Source: Herpetosiphon giganteus | Lineage (GTDB): Bacteria > Chloroflexota > Chloroflexia > Chloroflexales > Herpetosiphonaceae | NCBI RefSeq assembly: GCF_016907925.1 | Contig: NZ_JAFBCZ010000003.1 | Location: 124,001 to 188,000 of the forward strand | Direction of reading: 5' to 3' | Length of the DNA stretch: 64,000 nucleotides | Shown: piece by piece, positions 9,401-18,468 of the stretch | Layout: each line of letters starts with the position of its first letter | Position numbering within the stretch: position 1 is the stretch's first letter | Notes under the pieces: model-generated | Databases searched by the model: none | Told to the model about the DNA's origin: nothing | What the model saw: the letters and a program-made list of their open reading frames with translations, nothing else | Position numbers and translations under genes: made by a program

Positions 9401-12400
9401 CCGGTTAGCAGCGCCTGGATCATCGCCACCATAGGTTGAGTCAAGCATGGTCTTGTAGAACACGCCAGGGTTGGTGTAGTAACCAAGGTCATTATCGGCG
9501 ATGAACAACCGACCGCCAGCGTTCAAGTATTCGGTCAACTTGTTTTCGCTTGGGTTCGGGCTGCTGCCGGTACCGCCGGTTGCACCAAGGTAGATCACTA
9601 CATCAAAGGTTCGCAGGTTTGCCAAGCTACGGGCTTCGAAGGCAACGTTATCGATTGACTCGAAGGTATAGCCAAGCGCGGTCAAAGCAGTCGTTGCCGC
9701 CGTAGCCGATGTGGCCGAAGAGCGTTGGACAACCAAGATTTTACCGGTCGAACCACCAACGCGTTCACGGATGGTGTAGGTAAATGGTTGGGTGTCATTG
9801 TTGGTCAAGGCCAAGCCAACCGTATCGGTGAATGGCGCATCACCAAAGTTAAAGGTGCGGCTCAAGCTTGCTGGGGTATAGCCAAACGCTGGGGTAATTG
9901 CCAGATTTTGGGTTGCAGTAACCCCATTCGTAATCGTTAAGCTTTCGCTATCAGCAGCAAAGCCAATTTTCGAAGCCGTCAGGGTATAGCTGCCTGGCTC
10001 CAAGCGAATTGCAAAGCTACCATCAGCTTTGGTCTTCACATATTGGTTGCTAATTGCCACGGTTGCATCAGCCACCGGAGCACCGTTGGCGCTGTTGGTC
10101 ACAATCCCTGCGACCGCACCAGCGGCTAAGCTGAAGTCTTGGGTAGCGTTGGTTGCATCGGCTACCGTCACAGTTTGTGATTGGGTAACATACTTTGGAG
10201 CGCTAACCGTAACGGTGGTTGAGCCAACATTTGCCACTGGAATGGTGTATTGACCAGCAGCGTTGGTGATGGTGCTATACCCAGGTACCGAAACACTTGC
10301 ACCAGCAATTGGACTGCTTGGGGTAAAGGCATCACGCACCGTCCCACTGATTGAGCCATAGCTCAAAGTGAAGTTTTGGGTCGTGGTGACATTTTGGGTA
10401 ATCGTTACGCTTGGTACAGCTTGGAAAGCACCTTGCAAGCTGGCGGTTACTGCATAGGTACCAACTGGCACAACCATGCTGTAGTTACCGCTGGCGTTGG
10501 TCAAAGCGCTTGCGCCACCGCTGGTGCGCACGGTTGCCCCAGCAACTGGGTTGTTGTTGCTTTGAGCAACACGGCCAGTCAAGGTACCGGTTGGGCCAAC
10601 TGAGCCGTTGTAAACATACAAGGCAAAGTCTTGGTCGGTGGTATCGGCATTGCCAGGAATTGCATCGCCAGCAATGTTGCGAGCAATAACTTTAACTTGG
10701 ATAGTGCCGGTAGTGCCTGCTGGCAAGTACACGCCTTCGATGTTGTTTTTGGTATCGGCGGTGCCACCAGTGGTCGAAAGTGCACCGTTGAAGACGTTAC
10801 CTTTGTAGGTTTGGCCACCAGCGGTTACTTCGAGATCAAGGTTGTTGACATAGCTGTTACCAGTTGTGCTGCCAGCTGCGTCAGTCCAGGCCAAGGTAAT
10901 CCGCACAGGCTTGGTTGATTCAGCAATTTGACCAACTTGGCTGAATTCTTCACCAGTTGCGCCAAAAGTGCGAGTTTGGTCAACCAAAATCCGTTGAGTG
11001 CTATCCAAGGCTGGTGCCAAGTTCACATCGCCCCAACCTTGTTGGTTCGATGGCAAGGTGCCGCCGGTGCCCGTGCCGTTGAGATAACGGGTTGAAGCCA
11101 ACAAATAGGCTTTCAACATAGCTGGGCTTGGAGCAACCCCACCGCCGAAGCTGGTGCGATATTTGGTGTAGAGCAATGAAGCCGAGCCTGCAACCGCTGG
11201 AGTTGAGTGGCTGGTACCGCTCGACCAAGTGTAGAGGGTTTGGCCGGTTGGGTAGTAGGCACTCCCAGCAATGGCACAAACACTATCGCCACTAAAGTCA
11301 GCTTGTTGTGAAGCTGGCCCCATCACGTGAGTCCCAGGAGCCATAATGTCGGGTTTCACCCGCGCATCATCGGTTGGTCCAAGGCTTGAGAAGGCAGCAA
11401 TATCATCAGCATTATCGGCATTTGGTTCGTTACAACCGTCAATCACGCCTTGATCGCGCACGTTTTCGGTTGCACCAACGGTGATAACGTTTTTGGCAGT
11501 CCCAGGTGCGCCAACCGTGTTAGCGCCACCGCGACCAGCGTTACCAGCAGCGATAATGTGGGTCATTTCTTGGTTGCCAGCAGTCGTGCTGCTTGCATCA
11601 CGGGTACCTTGGTCGAAGGCTTGTGATGAAGCGGTATATGCACCACCGCTATCTGCACCCCAACTGTTCGATGAGATTGCAGCGCCATGGCTATAAGCCA
11701 TTTCGATAATCCCAAAGTAGTTGCTACCGCCACCACAGTTGGTTAGGTTGAAGCTACCAGCGTTATTGAAGATTTTGGTGCTGGACATCCGACCGAATGG
11801 TGAGATGCCTAAGCCAACCCGATAGCCACCAGCAATGCCTGAGCTAGCACCGTCAACGTGTGGCGAGCCAGTCAAGTTGTTGTAGCTACCGACGATCCCC
11901 ACATTAAGGTGACCGTGGCCATCTTGGTTTGCGCCAGTCGCATCGGCAGTACAGTTGCCAACTGCGGCAATCCGCGAGGTACCAGGCTTCACCCCATTGA
12001 CATAGAAGTCAGGATGAATCGGCGAGGTCGTGCCGTTATCCAAACCATCATCGACAATATCGACAATTGGATATTGGGTTGGATCAGTTGGCACGCCTTG
12101 GCTTTGCAACCATTGGAGGTAGCCTGGGGCATTTGGCACAACTTTGCCACCAGCGGTGGTAATGTTGCCAGCCAAAATTTGGCCTTGGCGCTCGTCCATC
12201 AGCTTGGGAGCTTGCCACGACTCAACGTTGTAGACATTGGCGCGCCGCGCAATTGGCCCCAAAGCGTCTTCGCTCACTTGCACCGAAATCGTGGTGAAGT
12301 TGAGCACTTGCCATGGCGTTGCATAAACTTGAGCGCTGGCTTTCAGCACTTCGTTTACATCTTGCTCAACTGTGGCACTGTTGTAGAACTGAATCGTGAC

Positions 12401-13027
12401 ATCGACCAGGCCCTTTGCATCGGGATTGCTGGCTTTTTGGCGCAATTCAGGTGCCAAGCGATATTCTGGGTGGTAAGCACCAGCCCATTGAATCGCTACA
12501 TTGCTCTTGCTAAGCGAATCGAGTTTGGCCAAGGTTTGGCCATTTGCCCAAACGAGGTAGGCGTTGTTGGGCATATAGATGACACGTTCGGCCCCAGCTT
12601 TGGTGATTTCATCCAACCAAGCATCCTTGAGCGGCCCCGCAAATTGCACCAACCACAGTTGTGGGTCGGCAGTTGGGCTTTGGCTCAAGCTTGATTGCAC
12701 CGTGGGAACGTTCTTTAAAGGATTAAAGCTAATCCCGCGCAAACCAATCGTATCCAGATCGGCGGCTTGGGCACCAGCTAATTTGTTAAGGCTGTTGACG
12801 TTACTATCGGCAACTTGCCAAACAGAAAAAGAACCATAATCGGCAATTAACGTGCCATTTGTGCGGACAAATTTATTAGCTGGGCTGTTGGGTTCGACGA
12901 GGAATTTGGTCGTCGCAGTCGGAGCACGCAATACTTCTGCACGGGCTGGTTGCGCCGCACCTTGAAGTCCCAATGAGAGCGTCATTGCAATGAGGGCTGC
13001 TTGCCGAATGAAGGGGAATTTGGCCAT
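6491..13027 (-). CDS. Giant secreted subtilisin-like serine protease with repeated adhesion-like domains
   Basis: 2178 residues. A Sec signal peptide (MAKFPFIRQ then a hydrophobic run to QPARA) precedes an S8 peptidase domain. The triad is visible as Asp near 324 (VDIVDDGLDNG), His near 371 (DGHGHLNVG) and Ser near 605 (SGTSHSTPAVAG). Downstream are about five carboxypeptidase-regulatory-like beta-sandwich units (patterns GTVxxxxxxxPVAGATV and TNAAGxYxxxVxxGTYxVT), interleaved with Ig-like linkers. One internal segment of about 200 residues contains LVVQRSS and an AYLNAGGRLFI-like stretch. It ends DPTRKVYLPWVNKN. Start chosen at ATG 13027, with GGAGG 5 nt upstream, over TTG 13045. Probably an exported predatory or degradative enzyme. 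Confidence 0.9.
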   Translation of the reverse strand: MAKFPFIRQAALIAMTLSLGLQGAAQPARAEVLRAPTATTKFLVEPNSPANKFVRTNGTLIADYGSFSVWQVADSNVNSLNKLAGAQAADLDTIGLRGISFNPLKNVPTVQSSLSQSPTADPQLWLVQFAGPLKDAWLDEITKAGAERVIYMPNNAYLVWANGQTLAKLDSLSKSNVAIQWAGAYHPEYRLAPELRQKASNPDAKGLVDVTIQFYNSATVEQDVNEVLKASAQVYATPWQVLNFTTISVQVSEDALGPIARRANVYNVESWQAPKLMDERQGQILAGNITTAGGKVVPNAPGYLQWLQSQGVPTDPTQYPIVDIVDDGLDNGTTSPIHPDFYVNGVKPGTSRIAAVGNCTADATGANQDGHGHLNVGIVGSYNNLTGSPHVDGASSGIAGGYRVGLGISPFGRMSSTKIFNNAGSFNLTNCGGGSNYFGIIEMAYSHGAAISSNSWGADSGGAYTASSQAFDQGTRDASSTTAGNQEMTHIIAAGNAGRGGANTVGAPGTAKNVITVGATENVRDQGVIDGCNEPNADNADDIAAFSSLGPTDDARVKPDIMAPGTHVMGPASQQADFSGDSVCAIAGSAYYPTGQTLYTWSSGTSHSTPAVAGSASLLYTKYRTSFGGGVAPSPAMLKAYLLASTRYLNGTGTGGTLPSNQQGWGDVNLAPALDSTQRILVDQTRTFGATGEEFSQVGQIAESTKPVRITLAWTDAAGSTTGNSYVNNLDLEVTAGGQTYKGNVFNGALSTTGGTADTKNNIEGVYLPAGTTGTIQVKVIARNIAGDAIPGNADTTDQDFALYVYNGSVGPTGTLTGRVAQSNNNPVAGATVRTSGGASALTNASGNYSMVVPVGTYAVTASLQGAFQAVPSVTITQNVTTTQNFTLSYGSISGTVRDAFTPSSPIAGASVSVPGYSTITNAAGQYTIPVANVGSTTVTVSAPKYVTQSQTVTVADATNATQDFSLAAGAVAGIVTNSANGAPVADATVAISNQYVKTKADGSFAIRLEPGSYTLTASKIGFAADSESLTITNGVTATQNLAITPAFGYTPASLSRTFNFGDAPFTDTVGLALTNNDTQPFTYTIRERVGGSTGKILVVQRSSATSATAATTALTALGYTFESIDNVAFEARSLANLRTFDVVIYLGATGGTGSSPNPSENKLTEYLNAGGRLFIADNDLGYYTNPGVFYKTMLDSTYGGDDPGAANRALTGAGFMAGVNTASGDSFPDYYTPGSSSTVIFRYVNNAVGGSFIQRNSYKAVYLATDFVNLGTTAAGETIERTVLGRVLQALGSGDGLAWLNEVPVTGVIAGGATTNVAIGWYPSAVTQPGTYTGSLSLSYSSVISQTFNVPVTMVVNPSATQAQISGTVVSSGVCDTVPAPASGAKIIITYTNGLTATTTTNAAGQYSLFVPEGGTYTVAASALDHLSQSQSVTVANGGTATQNFTLRLNKPCVTVSPSSLSASLVLGAAPVTQTLVVTSKGAAPLNATITESANVVTQAGYTIAEVPYSWIEANDGTNLALTDDLEANITSPFTVTIFNTSSRTLRVGNNGAILVGATTGDIVPSNESLLTATVNNLIAPFWDDVDDESGAVFWKVVGSAPTRSLVVQWENRPHYNGIGNATFQVVIKEQGGIVYQYKDLDYGDPAFNNGASATVGVRGATTAQAAQFSFNQARLRSQMALCVSATCDSLPWLSESPTTITGLAGTPPSNQVVNVVFSTAGLTQAGVYTGSLTLTHNSPQPAVTIPVTLTVTTPANFGTISGTVQGLAACDVSPAPLSGATVTINTATPTVLTTNAAGAYNYSLAAGTYTVTIAKAGYVTQTFTVTVPTSGAVTQNAELRLNAPCLAVDTTPISETVGINTITTQTLTLENQGAAPLTWTIGELAASGRPAPRAEGAQSRTPVAANQRPVASNQTAPAEEVVQDGSFEATVVVGNGNTNEFWTQSSTNFGVVLCTTSCSTGSGDIPHTGTWYAWFGGLTPTDFPDDEVGTLSQTFTANGNASGTLSFWLNVVDDGGNASDYLKVKIDGTTVYTVTNAEAGNFTGYTLIEVPITAAVLADTTSHTLLFDSFVDATGNTNFFIDDVSLDIGGAVASCTPDVASWVRAVPNSGTIAADGVTNVALEFNTNGLAAGLHTVNLCIQSNDTTKPNVQIPVTINVSENVDPTRKVYLPWVNKN

Positions 13028-13567
13028 GCCATCCTCCACACACAAGTGTGTATGTAATACCAGTCAATTTCCAAGCGGTACGATGGTGAGCAAGTGGCTA
13101 AAATGTCAAAATACGAATACTAAACTGCATCCCTCCTTTCATCAAAAGGGGATTGTCGCAAATTTGGTGAGAGTTATAGCTTAAAGAAGCCCGTTCACTG
13201 GTTATGGGCGTATGGTAACGCTTCAGTTTGAGGCGCTATGGGGCAACAATCGCTTAAATTCGTATCCCGTTGGGGATAGGACTATTGTACTAGCAAGCAT
13301 TTCTTTATGCAAATTTAACCTAATTGCTCATTCTAATCAGCAAAAGCTTAGTTTTGCTTAACTTAAATGGCGCGCAAATGCACATTTTTAGCGATCTTAG
13401 ACCAATGAGTTTCAAAAGCGAGGTATGTAGTTAGTTATGACCACAGCGAAACAGCGAATCTTGACTGAGGCTAGTACTTTCGTTACGCTTAAGCAGTGCC
13501 ATCTTCACAATCACAGCGTTGTTAAAGAGTTCAATCTTTAGATTGATGGCGGCTGATCAAGCCGTGG
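13028..13567. other. Intergenic region upstream of the protease and T-box
   Basis: About 540 nt between divergent transcription units with no supportable gene. It must contain the protease promoter (minus strand, near 13050-13300). I see no strong palindrome or repeat. Confidence 0.5.
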
Positions 13568-13573
13568 TATAAT
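13568..13573 (+). promoter_or_regulatory. Probable -10 element of the leuS leader
   Basis: A TATAAT hexamer directly upstream of the T-box stem I. TTGATG about 19 nt upstream is a weak -35 candidate. Transcription would begin near 13580, just before the conserved leader structure. Confidence 0.5.
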
Positions 13574-13579
13574 CGCAAT

Positions 13580-13825
13580 TAATTGATAACACTTGGTTCG
13601 CGGGAGTATTAAGCGCGTTTTTGCAGAGAGTAGCTGGTTGGTGCAAAGCTACACCAAGCGCCCAACTCGCCCGTTTATTGCCCCACCAGCGAATAGCCTC
13701 GGCTGCGTAGTTGGTGGCGGGTGCGCCCGTTATCGCGCCTACAAGTGATGTGCTTCGGCTCATAAGCAGGGTGGTACCACGGGGTTTTGCTCCGTCCCTC
13801 GCATGAGTTCGGGGTTTTTTGTTTT
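13580..13825 (+). ncRNA. T-box riboswitch leader, leucine specific
   Basis: The T-box sequence AGGGTGGTACCACG is at 13768-13781. It is followed by CCGTCCCT, the complementary side of the antiterminator, then GGGG and a T run (13811-13824). Upstream, stem I has a lower stem CGGG (13601-13604)/CCCG (13670-13673). An AGTA turn (13605-13608) lies opposite a loop containing codon CTC (13666-13668). The upper stem is GCGC/GCGC, with distal GAGAG and GGTTGGTG segments. CTC is a leucine codon, matching downstream leuS. Uncharged tRNA-Leu would stabilise the antiterminator and switch expression on. The pairings are my hand fold. Confidence 0.9.
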
Positions 13826-14117
13826 AGATTTTTGCCAATTCCACCCTCCTATAGCGATGGGAGATGGTCACGTACATGGATTGGCTTGAATAGTGTTCCG
13901 CTTAGAACCACTAATCCTGTGGTTTATCAATAGCTAACTGACACCAATAATTACCCTTGAGGGGGTGCAGGGGGCTTTAATCCCCCTGCGTCTCCCGCCT
14001 TGAGGCGGGACGGAAGGGTGGTGAAATGATGATTGTTAATCATTGGAGTAAGGGGTTGGGTTGAGGAAGAAGGGTTAGGTCTTGCTAATTTAGATATGGT
14101 TAACCAAGGAGTAGACT
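13826..14117 (+). other. Long leuS 5' segment with hairpin pair
   Basis: About 290 nt between the T-box terminator and the leuS start. No gene is seen. Two adjacent hairpins stand out near 13966-14012: GCAGGGGG-ctttaat-CCCCCTGC and TCCCGCC-ttga-GGCGGGA. They look like an inserted intergenic repeat rather than part of the T-box. Confidence 0.5.
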
Positions 14118-16562
14118 ATGGCCACTCGTTATGACAGTAGCGTTACTGAGCCAAAATGGCGCGAACGCTGGGAACGTGATGGAATTTATCGCTTCGAGCC
14201 AGACAGTGATAAACCAAAACATTATGCAGTCACCATGTTGCCCTATCCATCGGGCAATTTGCACATTGGCCACTGGTATGCCATGTCGCCCAGCGATGTG
14301 CATGCCCGCTATATGCGCATGCAGGGCTACAACGTCTTTTTCCCAATGGGCTTCGATGCCTTTGGCTTGCCCGCCGAAAACGCTGCCATCAAAAATAATT
14401 TAGATCCACGCAAATGGACGTATTCGAACATCGAATATATGCGCGGTCAGTTGCAATCAATGGGCATGATGGTCGATTGGCATCAACAGATTATTAGTGC
14501 TGACCCTGAATATTATCGCTGGAACCAGTGGTTTTTTATTCAGTTTTTCAAACGTGGCTTGGCCTATAAAAAATTCTCAGCTGTCGATTGGTGTCCCAAG
14601 TGTAATACAACCTTGGCCCGCGAACAGGTTATTGGCGACGAACGGCGCTGCGAACGCTGCGATAGCTTAGTCACCAAGCGCGATTTGGATCAATGGTATT
14701 TCAAAATTACTTCCTACGCCGATGAATTGCTGGATTTCTCAGGCTTGGATTGGCCAGAACGCATTACATCGATGCAACGCAATTGGATCGGGCGCTCGGA
14801 AGGTGCCGAAATTACCTTTAAATCTGAGGCCGGCGATCCAATCACGGTCTTTTCAACCCGCCCCGATACCTTGTGGGGCGCAACCTTTATGGTCTTGGCT
14901 CCTGAACATCCCTTAGTTGCCAAATTGACCAGCGCCGAGCAAAAAGCCAGCGTCGATGCCTATGTCGCCGAAGCAATTCGCAAAACCGAAGTTGAGCGCC
15001 AATCCACCGACGACGAAAAACCCAAAACTGGCGTGTGGATCGGAGCCTATGCGATCAATCCGGCCAGCCAAGAGCGCGTGCCAATTTGGATTGCCGACTA
15101 TGTGCTGATGACCTATGGCACTGGCGCGATTATGGCCGTGCCTGGCCACGACGAACGTGATTTTGCCTTTGCCACAACCTTTGGATTGCCAATCAAGCGG
15201 GTGGTTGTGCAAGCAGAGCAAACTGCCGACACGCCCTTGGAAGCAGCAGAAGCAGCCTATGGTACGGTGGTTAATTCGGGCCAGATCGATGGCTTAAGCT
15301 CCGCCGAGGCCAAAGAAGCAGTCATTAAATGGTTGGAAGCAGAACAATTGGGCAAGCGCGCAATTAACTATCGTTTGCGCGATTGGTTGGTCAGCCGCCA
15401 ACGCTATTGGGGCACACCGATCCCAATGATCTATTGCCCAACATGTGGTACTGTACCCGTGCCAGAAGATCAATTGCCCTTGCTGTTGCCCGATGAGGTC
15501 GATTTCAAGCCAACTGGCGAATCGCCATTGAAATTGCACCCAACGTGGCGCTTTACCACCTGCCCCAATTGTGGCGGCGCAGCTGAGCGCGATACCGACA
15601 CCATGGATACCTTTGTCGATTCATCGTGGTATCAAGCACGCTACTTAAGCCCTCACGATGCCAATGCGCCATTTACCAAAGCTATCGCCGACAAATGGTT
15701 GCCAGTTGATCAATATACTGGTGGGCGCGAGCATGCAGTGATGCACTTGTTGTATACGCGCTTTTGGTGGAAGGCCATGCGCGATTTGGGCTTGGTCAGC
15801 GCCAATGAACCAATGACCCGATTGATCAACCAAGGGGTGATTTTAGGCGAAGATAGTAATAAAATGTCCAAATCACGCGGCAACGTGATTGACCCCGATA
15901 TGCTGGTAGCCCAATATGGGGCCGACACCGTGCGCACCTTTTTAATGTTCATCGGCCCGTGGGAGCAAGGCGGCCCGTGGAACAATCGCGGCATCGAGGG
16001 TTGTGTGCGTTTCTTAGATCGGGCTTGGCGCGTCGTGACCGATACGCCGCAACGCCACGATGCAGCGGGCGATGCTAGCACTTTGGAGCGCCAAACCCAT
16101 CGCATCATCAAAAAAGTTGGTGACGATATTCAACGCTTTGCCTTTAACACCGCGATTGCTGGCTTGATGGAATTCGTCAACGAATTGATGAAAGCCCGCG
16201 AAACCGATGTCTATGGCAGCGAACAATGGCGCAAAGCCAGCGAGGCCTTAACCTTGTTGTTAGCGCCAATCGCGCCGCATATTGCTGAAGAATTGTGGGA
16301 ATTCTTGGGCCAGAGCGCAAGCGTGCACCTGCAAGCTTGGCCAACCTACGACGAAGCCTTATTAATCGACGAATCAATTGAATTGCCGGTGCAAATCAAT
16401 GGTAAAGTTCGCGGTAAAATACAGGTAGCCGCCAGCGCCGATGAAGCAACAATTATTGCAGCCGCGTTGGCCGATGAAAAAATTGCACCGTTGGTCGAGG
16501 GCAAGACCATCGTCAAGCAAATTGTTGTGCCAAATCGCTTGGTCAACATCGTCATCAAATAG
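14118..16562 (+). CDS. leuS: Leucyl-tRNA synthetase
   Basis: 814 residues, the usual bacterial LeuRS length. This cytoplasmic enzyme charges tRNA-Leu. The class I signatures are HIGH at 49-52 (GNLHIGHWYA) and KMSKS at 582-586 (NKMSKSRGNV). A CPKC...CERC zinc-type insert lies near 160-190. The CP1 editing domain contains STRPDTLWGATFMVLAPEHP. The C-terminal anticodon-binding region and LeuRS tail end at KQIVVPNRLVNIVIK. AAGGAG precedes ATG 14118. Expression is expected to follow leucyl-tRNA charging through the upstream T-box. Confidence 0.97.
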   Translation: MATRYDSSVTEPKWRERWERDGIYRFEPDSDKPKHYAVTMLPYPSGNLHIGHWYAMSPSDVHARYMRMQGYNVFFPMGFDAFGLPAENAAIKNNLDPRKWTYSNIEYMRGQLQSMGMMVDWHQQIISADPEYYRWNQWFFIQFFKRGLAYKKFSAVDWCPKCNTTLAREQVIGDERRCERCDSLVTKRDLDQWYFKITSYADELLDFSGLDWPERITSMQRNWIGRSEGAEITFKSEAGDPITVFSTRPDTLWGATFMVLAPEHPLVAKLTSAEQKASVDAYVAEAIRKTEVERQSTDDEKPKTGVWIGAYAINPASQERVPIWIADYVLMTYGTGAIMAVPGHDERDFAFATTFGLPIKRVVVQAEQTADTPLEAAEAAYGTVVNSGQIDGLSSAEAKEAVIKWLEAEQLGKRAINYRLRDWLVSRQRYWGTPIPMIYCPTCGTVPVPEDQLPLLLPDEVDFKPTGESPLKLHPTWRFTTCPNCGGAAERDTDTMDTFVDSSWYQARYLSPHDANAPFTKAIADKWLPVDQYTGGREHAVMHLLYTRFWWKAMRDLGLVSANEPMTRLINQGVILGEDSNKMSKSRGNVIDPDMLVAQYGADTVRTFLMFIGPWEQGGPWNNRGIEGCVRFLDRAWRVVTDTPQRHDAAGDASTLERQTHRIIKKVGDDIQRFAFNTAIAGLMEFVNELMKARETDVYGSEQWRKASEALTLLLAPIAPHIAEELWEFLGQSASVHLQAWPTYDEALLIDESIELPVQINGKVRGKIQVAASADEATIIAAALADEKIAPLVEGKTIVKQIVVPNRLVNIVIK

Positions 16563-16574
16563 TGTTTGGAGTTG

Positions 16575-16607
16575 CAACGGAAGGGTCGTAGAGAAACCCT
16601 TCCGTTG
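16575..16607 (+). terminator. Hairpin after leuS
   Basis: A perfect 12-bp stem (CAACGGAAGGGT with ACCCTTCCGTTG) and a 9-nt loop, starting 12 nt after the leuS stop. No T run follows, so it may be a processing or partial termination site rather than a classical terminator. Confidence 0.5.
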
Positions 16608-16669
16608 ACCAAACCAGAAGCGAGATACCTTGGCAATCGGGAAACCTTGCCAGCATTCAAGGAGCCTGC

Positions 16670-17485
16670 ATGACCAGCTATTATCAAATGTTCAAGCAGC
16701 ACGAAGAAGTTATTGTCGATCGCGTTATCAACGCTTTACAAACGCAAATTCCCACCTACGGTTCAATGCCCAGAGATGATGTGCGCAAACGGGTAATAGC
16801 TGGGCTTGATCCATATGCCCGCGATCTCGATAACGACAAGCCGCAAGCTTTCCCTGATTATTGGCGACAAACCAGTTATGTCCGCGCCCAACAAGGCATT
16901 CCGATCGGCGCATTCTTAGAGGTATTGCTCGTTTCCACCGATATTATGATTAAAAGCTTGAGAACAGCCTACGCCGACAGCCCTGCCGATCAAATTAATG
17001 TGATTGAAAAAGGTCATCAAATTACCACCGCCGCAATCGCCGCAGTCTACGAGGGCTTTCAGCAGCACAAAGATGAAATTATTTCATCGCAAACCTATGC
17101 CCTCGCCGAAGTTTCATCGCCAATCGTGCCAGTCTATGAAGGGGTGTTAGTCTTACCATTAATTGGCTCGATCGATTCGATGCGCGCAGGCCAAATTATG
17201 GAATCACTGCTTGAATCGATCAATACTTATAGCGCCGATGTGGTCATTTTAGATATTACTGGCGTGCCAGTTATCGACACTGGCGTTGCCAATTATCTCT
17301 TACAAGCCGCCCGTGCCGCGCGCTTACTTGGCTCAACCGTCGTTTTGGTGGGCATTGGGGCCGAAATTGCCCAAACAATCGTTCAATTAGGCATCGATTT
17401 AACGGGCATTATTACCCGCGCCAACTTACAATCGGGCATTGAATATGCCTTAGATTTACAAGGCTTGGCAATTCGCCCACGCTAG
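16670..17485 (+). CDS. RsbR-type STAS-domain stress regulator (copy 1)
   Basis: 271 residues. An N-terminal helical RsbR-like sensor half (about 1-140) precedes a C-terminal STAS domain. The STAS signature DITGVPVIDTGVANYL and VGIGAEIAQTIVQLGIDLTGI closely match Bacillus RsbR co-antagonists of the stressosome. The phosphorylatable threonine context IDT (T204) and the second threonine AQT (T236) are both kept. AAGGAG precedes ATG 16670. No RsbS or RsbT is in the window, so its kinase partner lies elsewhere. It is the first of three STAS genes in a row. Confidence 0.88.
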   Translation: MTSYYQMFKQHEEVIVDRVINALQTQIPTYGSMPRDDVRKRVIAGLDPYARDLDNDKPQAFPDYWRQTSYVRAQQGIPIGAFLEVLLVSTDIMIKSLRTAYADSPADQINVIEKGHQITTAAIAAVYEGFQQHKDEIISSQTYALAEVSSPIVPVYEGVLVLPLIGSIDSMRAGQIMESLLESINTYSADVVILDITGVPVIDTGVANYLLQAARAARLLGSTVVLVGIGAEIAQTIVQLGIDLTGIITRANLQSGIEYALDLQGLAIRPR

Positions 17486-17594
17486 TCAAGCCAAAACGCT
17501 GTTAAATCAGCATAGTTAGAGACTCGGCAGATCGCAGTAGGTTGGTATCTTTTATCGCAATCCAAAAAACCTAACTTTAGGAGGGCTCGCAACT

Positions 17595-18410
17595 GTGGCA
17601 GATTTAGCAGCTTTTTACACCAAACACTTCGATGAAATTATCGAAGCCACGATCGGGGTCATTCAAGCTAATGTGGTTGAATATAGCAAAATGGCGCGCG
17701 AGGAACTTAAAAAACGCACAGTTGCCTCAATGGATGCATTAATTCAAGATTTGCGCGATCCACAGAAGCATGCCTACCAACAGCATATGCGCGACATTAG
17801 CTACGATCGCTTTCGCCAAAATATTCCTTTAAATAGCGTTCAACAAGTGTTGCGCAGCGCCAACCAAGCCACTGCTAGCGTGTTGCGCAACTATTATGCA
17901 GATGATCCGGTCTTCTTGCTCGAAATGCTCGATCGCTTACATGAACTCACTGCCGAAGGCATGATGGGAATGTTCAACGGCTATGAAGATGCGCAAGTCG
18001 AAATTATTTCCAACCAAGAATCAGCCTTAGCCGAGGTTTCATCGCCAATTGTGCCAGTCTATGGCGGCATTTTGGTGCTACCTCTGATTGGCTCGGTTGA
18101 TTCGCGGCGTGCAGGCCAAATTATGGAAGCCTTGCTCGAAGCAATCAATACCTATAGCGCCGATGTTGTTATTTTGGATATTACCGGCGTGCCAGTCATT
18201 GATACTGGGGTTGCCAACTATCTCTTGCAAGCAGCCCGCGCCGCCCGTTTGCTTGGCTCAACCGTCGTTTTGGTCGGCATCGGGGCCGAAATTGCCCAAA
18301 CGATCGTCCAATTAGGCATTGATCTAACGGGCATCGTGACCCGCGCCAACTTGCAAGCAGGGGTTGAATATGCGCTCGAATTGCAGGGCTTGGCAATTCG
18401 TCCACGCTAA
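17595..18410 (+). CDS. RsbR-type STAS-domain stress regulator (copy 2)
   Basis: 271 residues with a GTG start at 17595 behind TAGGAGGG. The layout matches copy 1. The sensor halves have diverged widely, but from about residue 130 the STAS domains are nearly identical (same IDT and AQT threonines). The DNA of the shared part has many third-position differences, so the identity is held by selection rather than being a fresh duplication. Probably different inputs feeding the same stressosome interface. A strong terminator follows. Confidence 0.88.
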   Translation: MADLAAFYTKHFDEIIEATIGVIQANVVEYSKMAREELKKRTVASMDALIQDLRDPQKHAYQQHMRDISYDRFRQNIPLNSVQQVLRSANQATASVLRNYYADDPVFLLEMLDRLHELTAEGMMGMFNGYEDAQVEIISNQESALAEVSSPIVPVYGGILVLPLIGSVDSRRAGQIMEALLEAINTYSADVVILDITGVPVIDTGVANYLLQAARAARLLGSTVVLVGIGAEIAQTIVQLGIDLTGIVTRANLQAGVEYALELQGLAIRPR

Positions 18411-18423
18411 TCGCAACTCATAC

Positions 18424-18468
18424 GAGCCACATCAGCGAGTTTTTAGCGCTTGATGTGGCTCTTTTTTT
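18424..18468 (+). terminator. Terminator after the RsbR pair
   Basis: Stem GAGCCACATCA (18424-18434) with TGATGTGGCTC (18451-18461), followed by seven T residues. The structure overlaps the last codons of the convergent minus-strand gene. Confidence 0.85.

Noticed and set aside
11858-12694. 278-codon plus-strand ORF
   Set aside because: It lies entirely opposite the protease gene, whose frame has the signal peptide and catalytic triad; the opposite frame has no recognisable domain.
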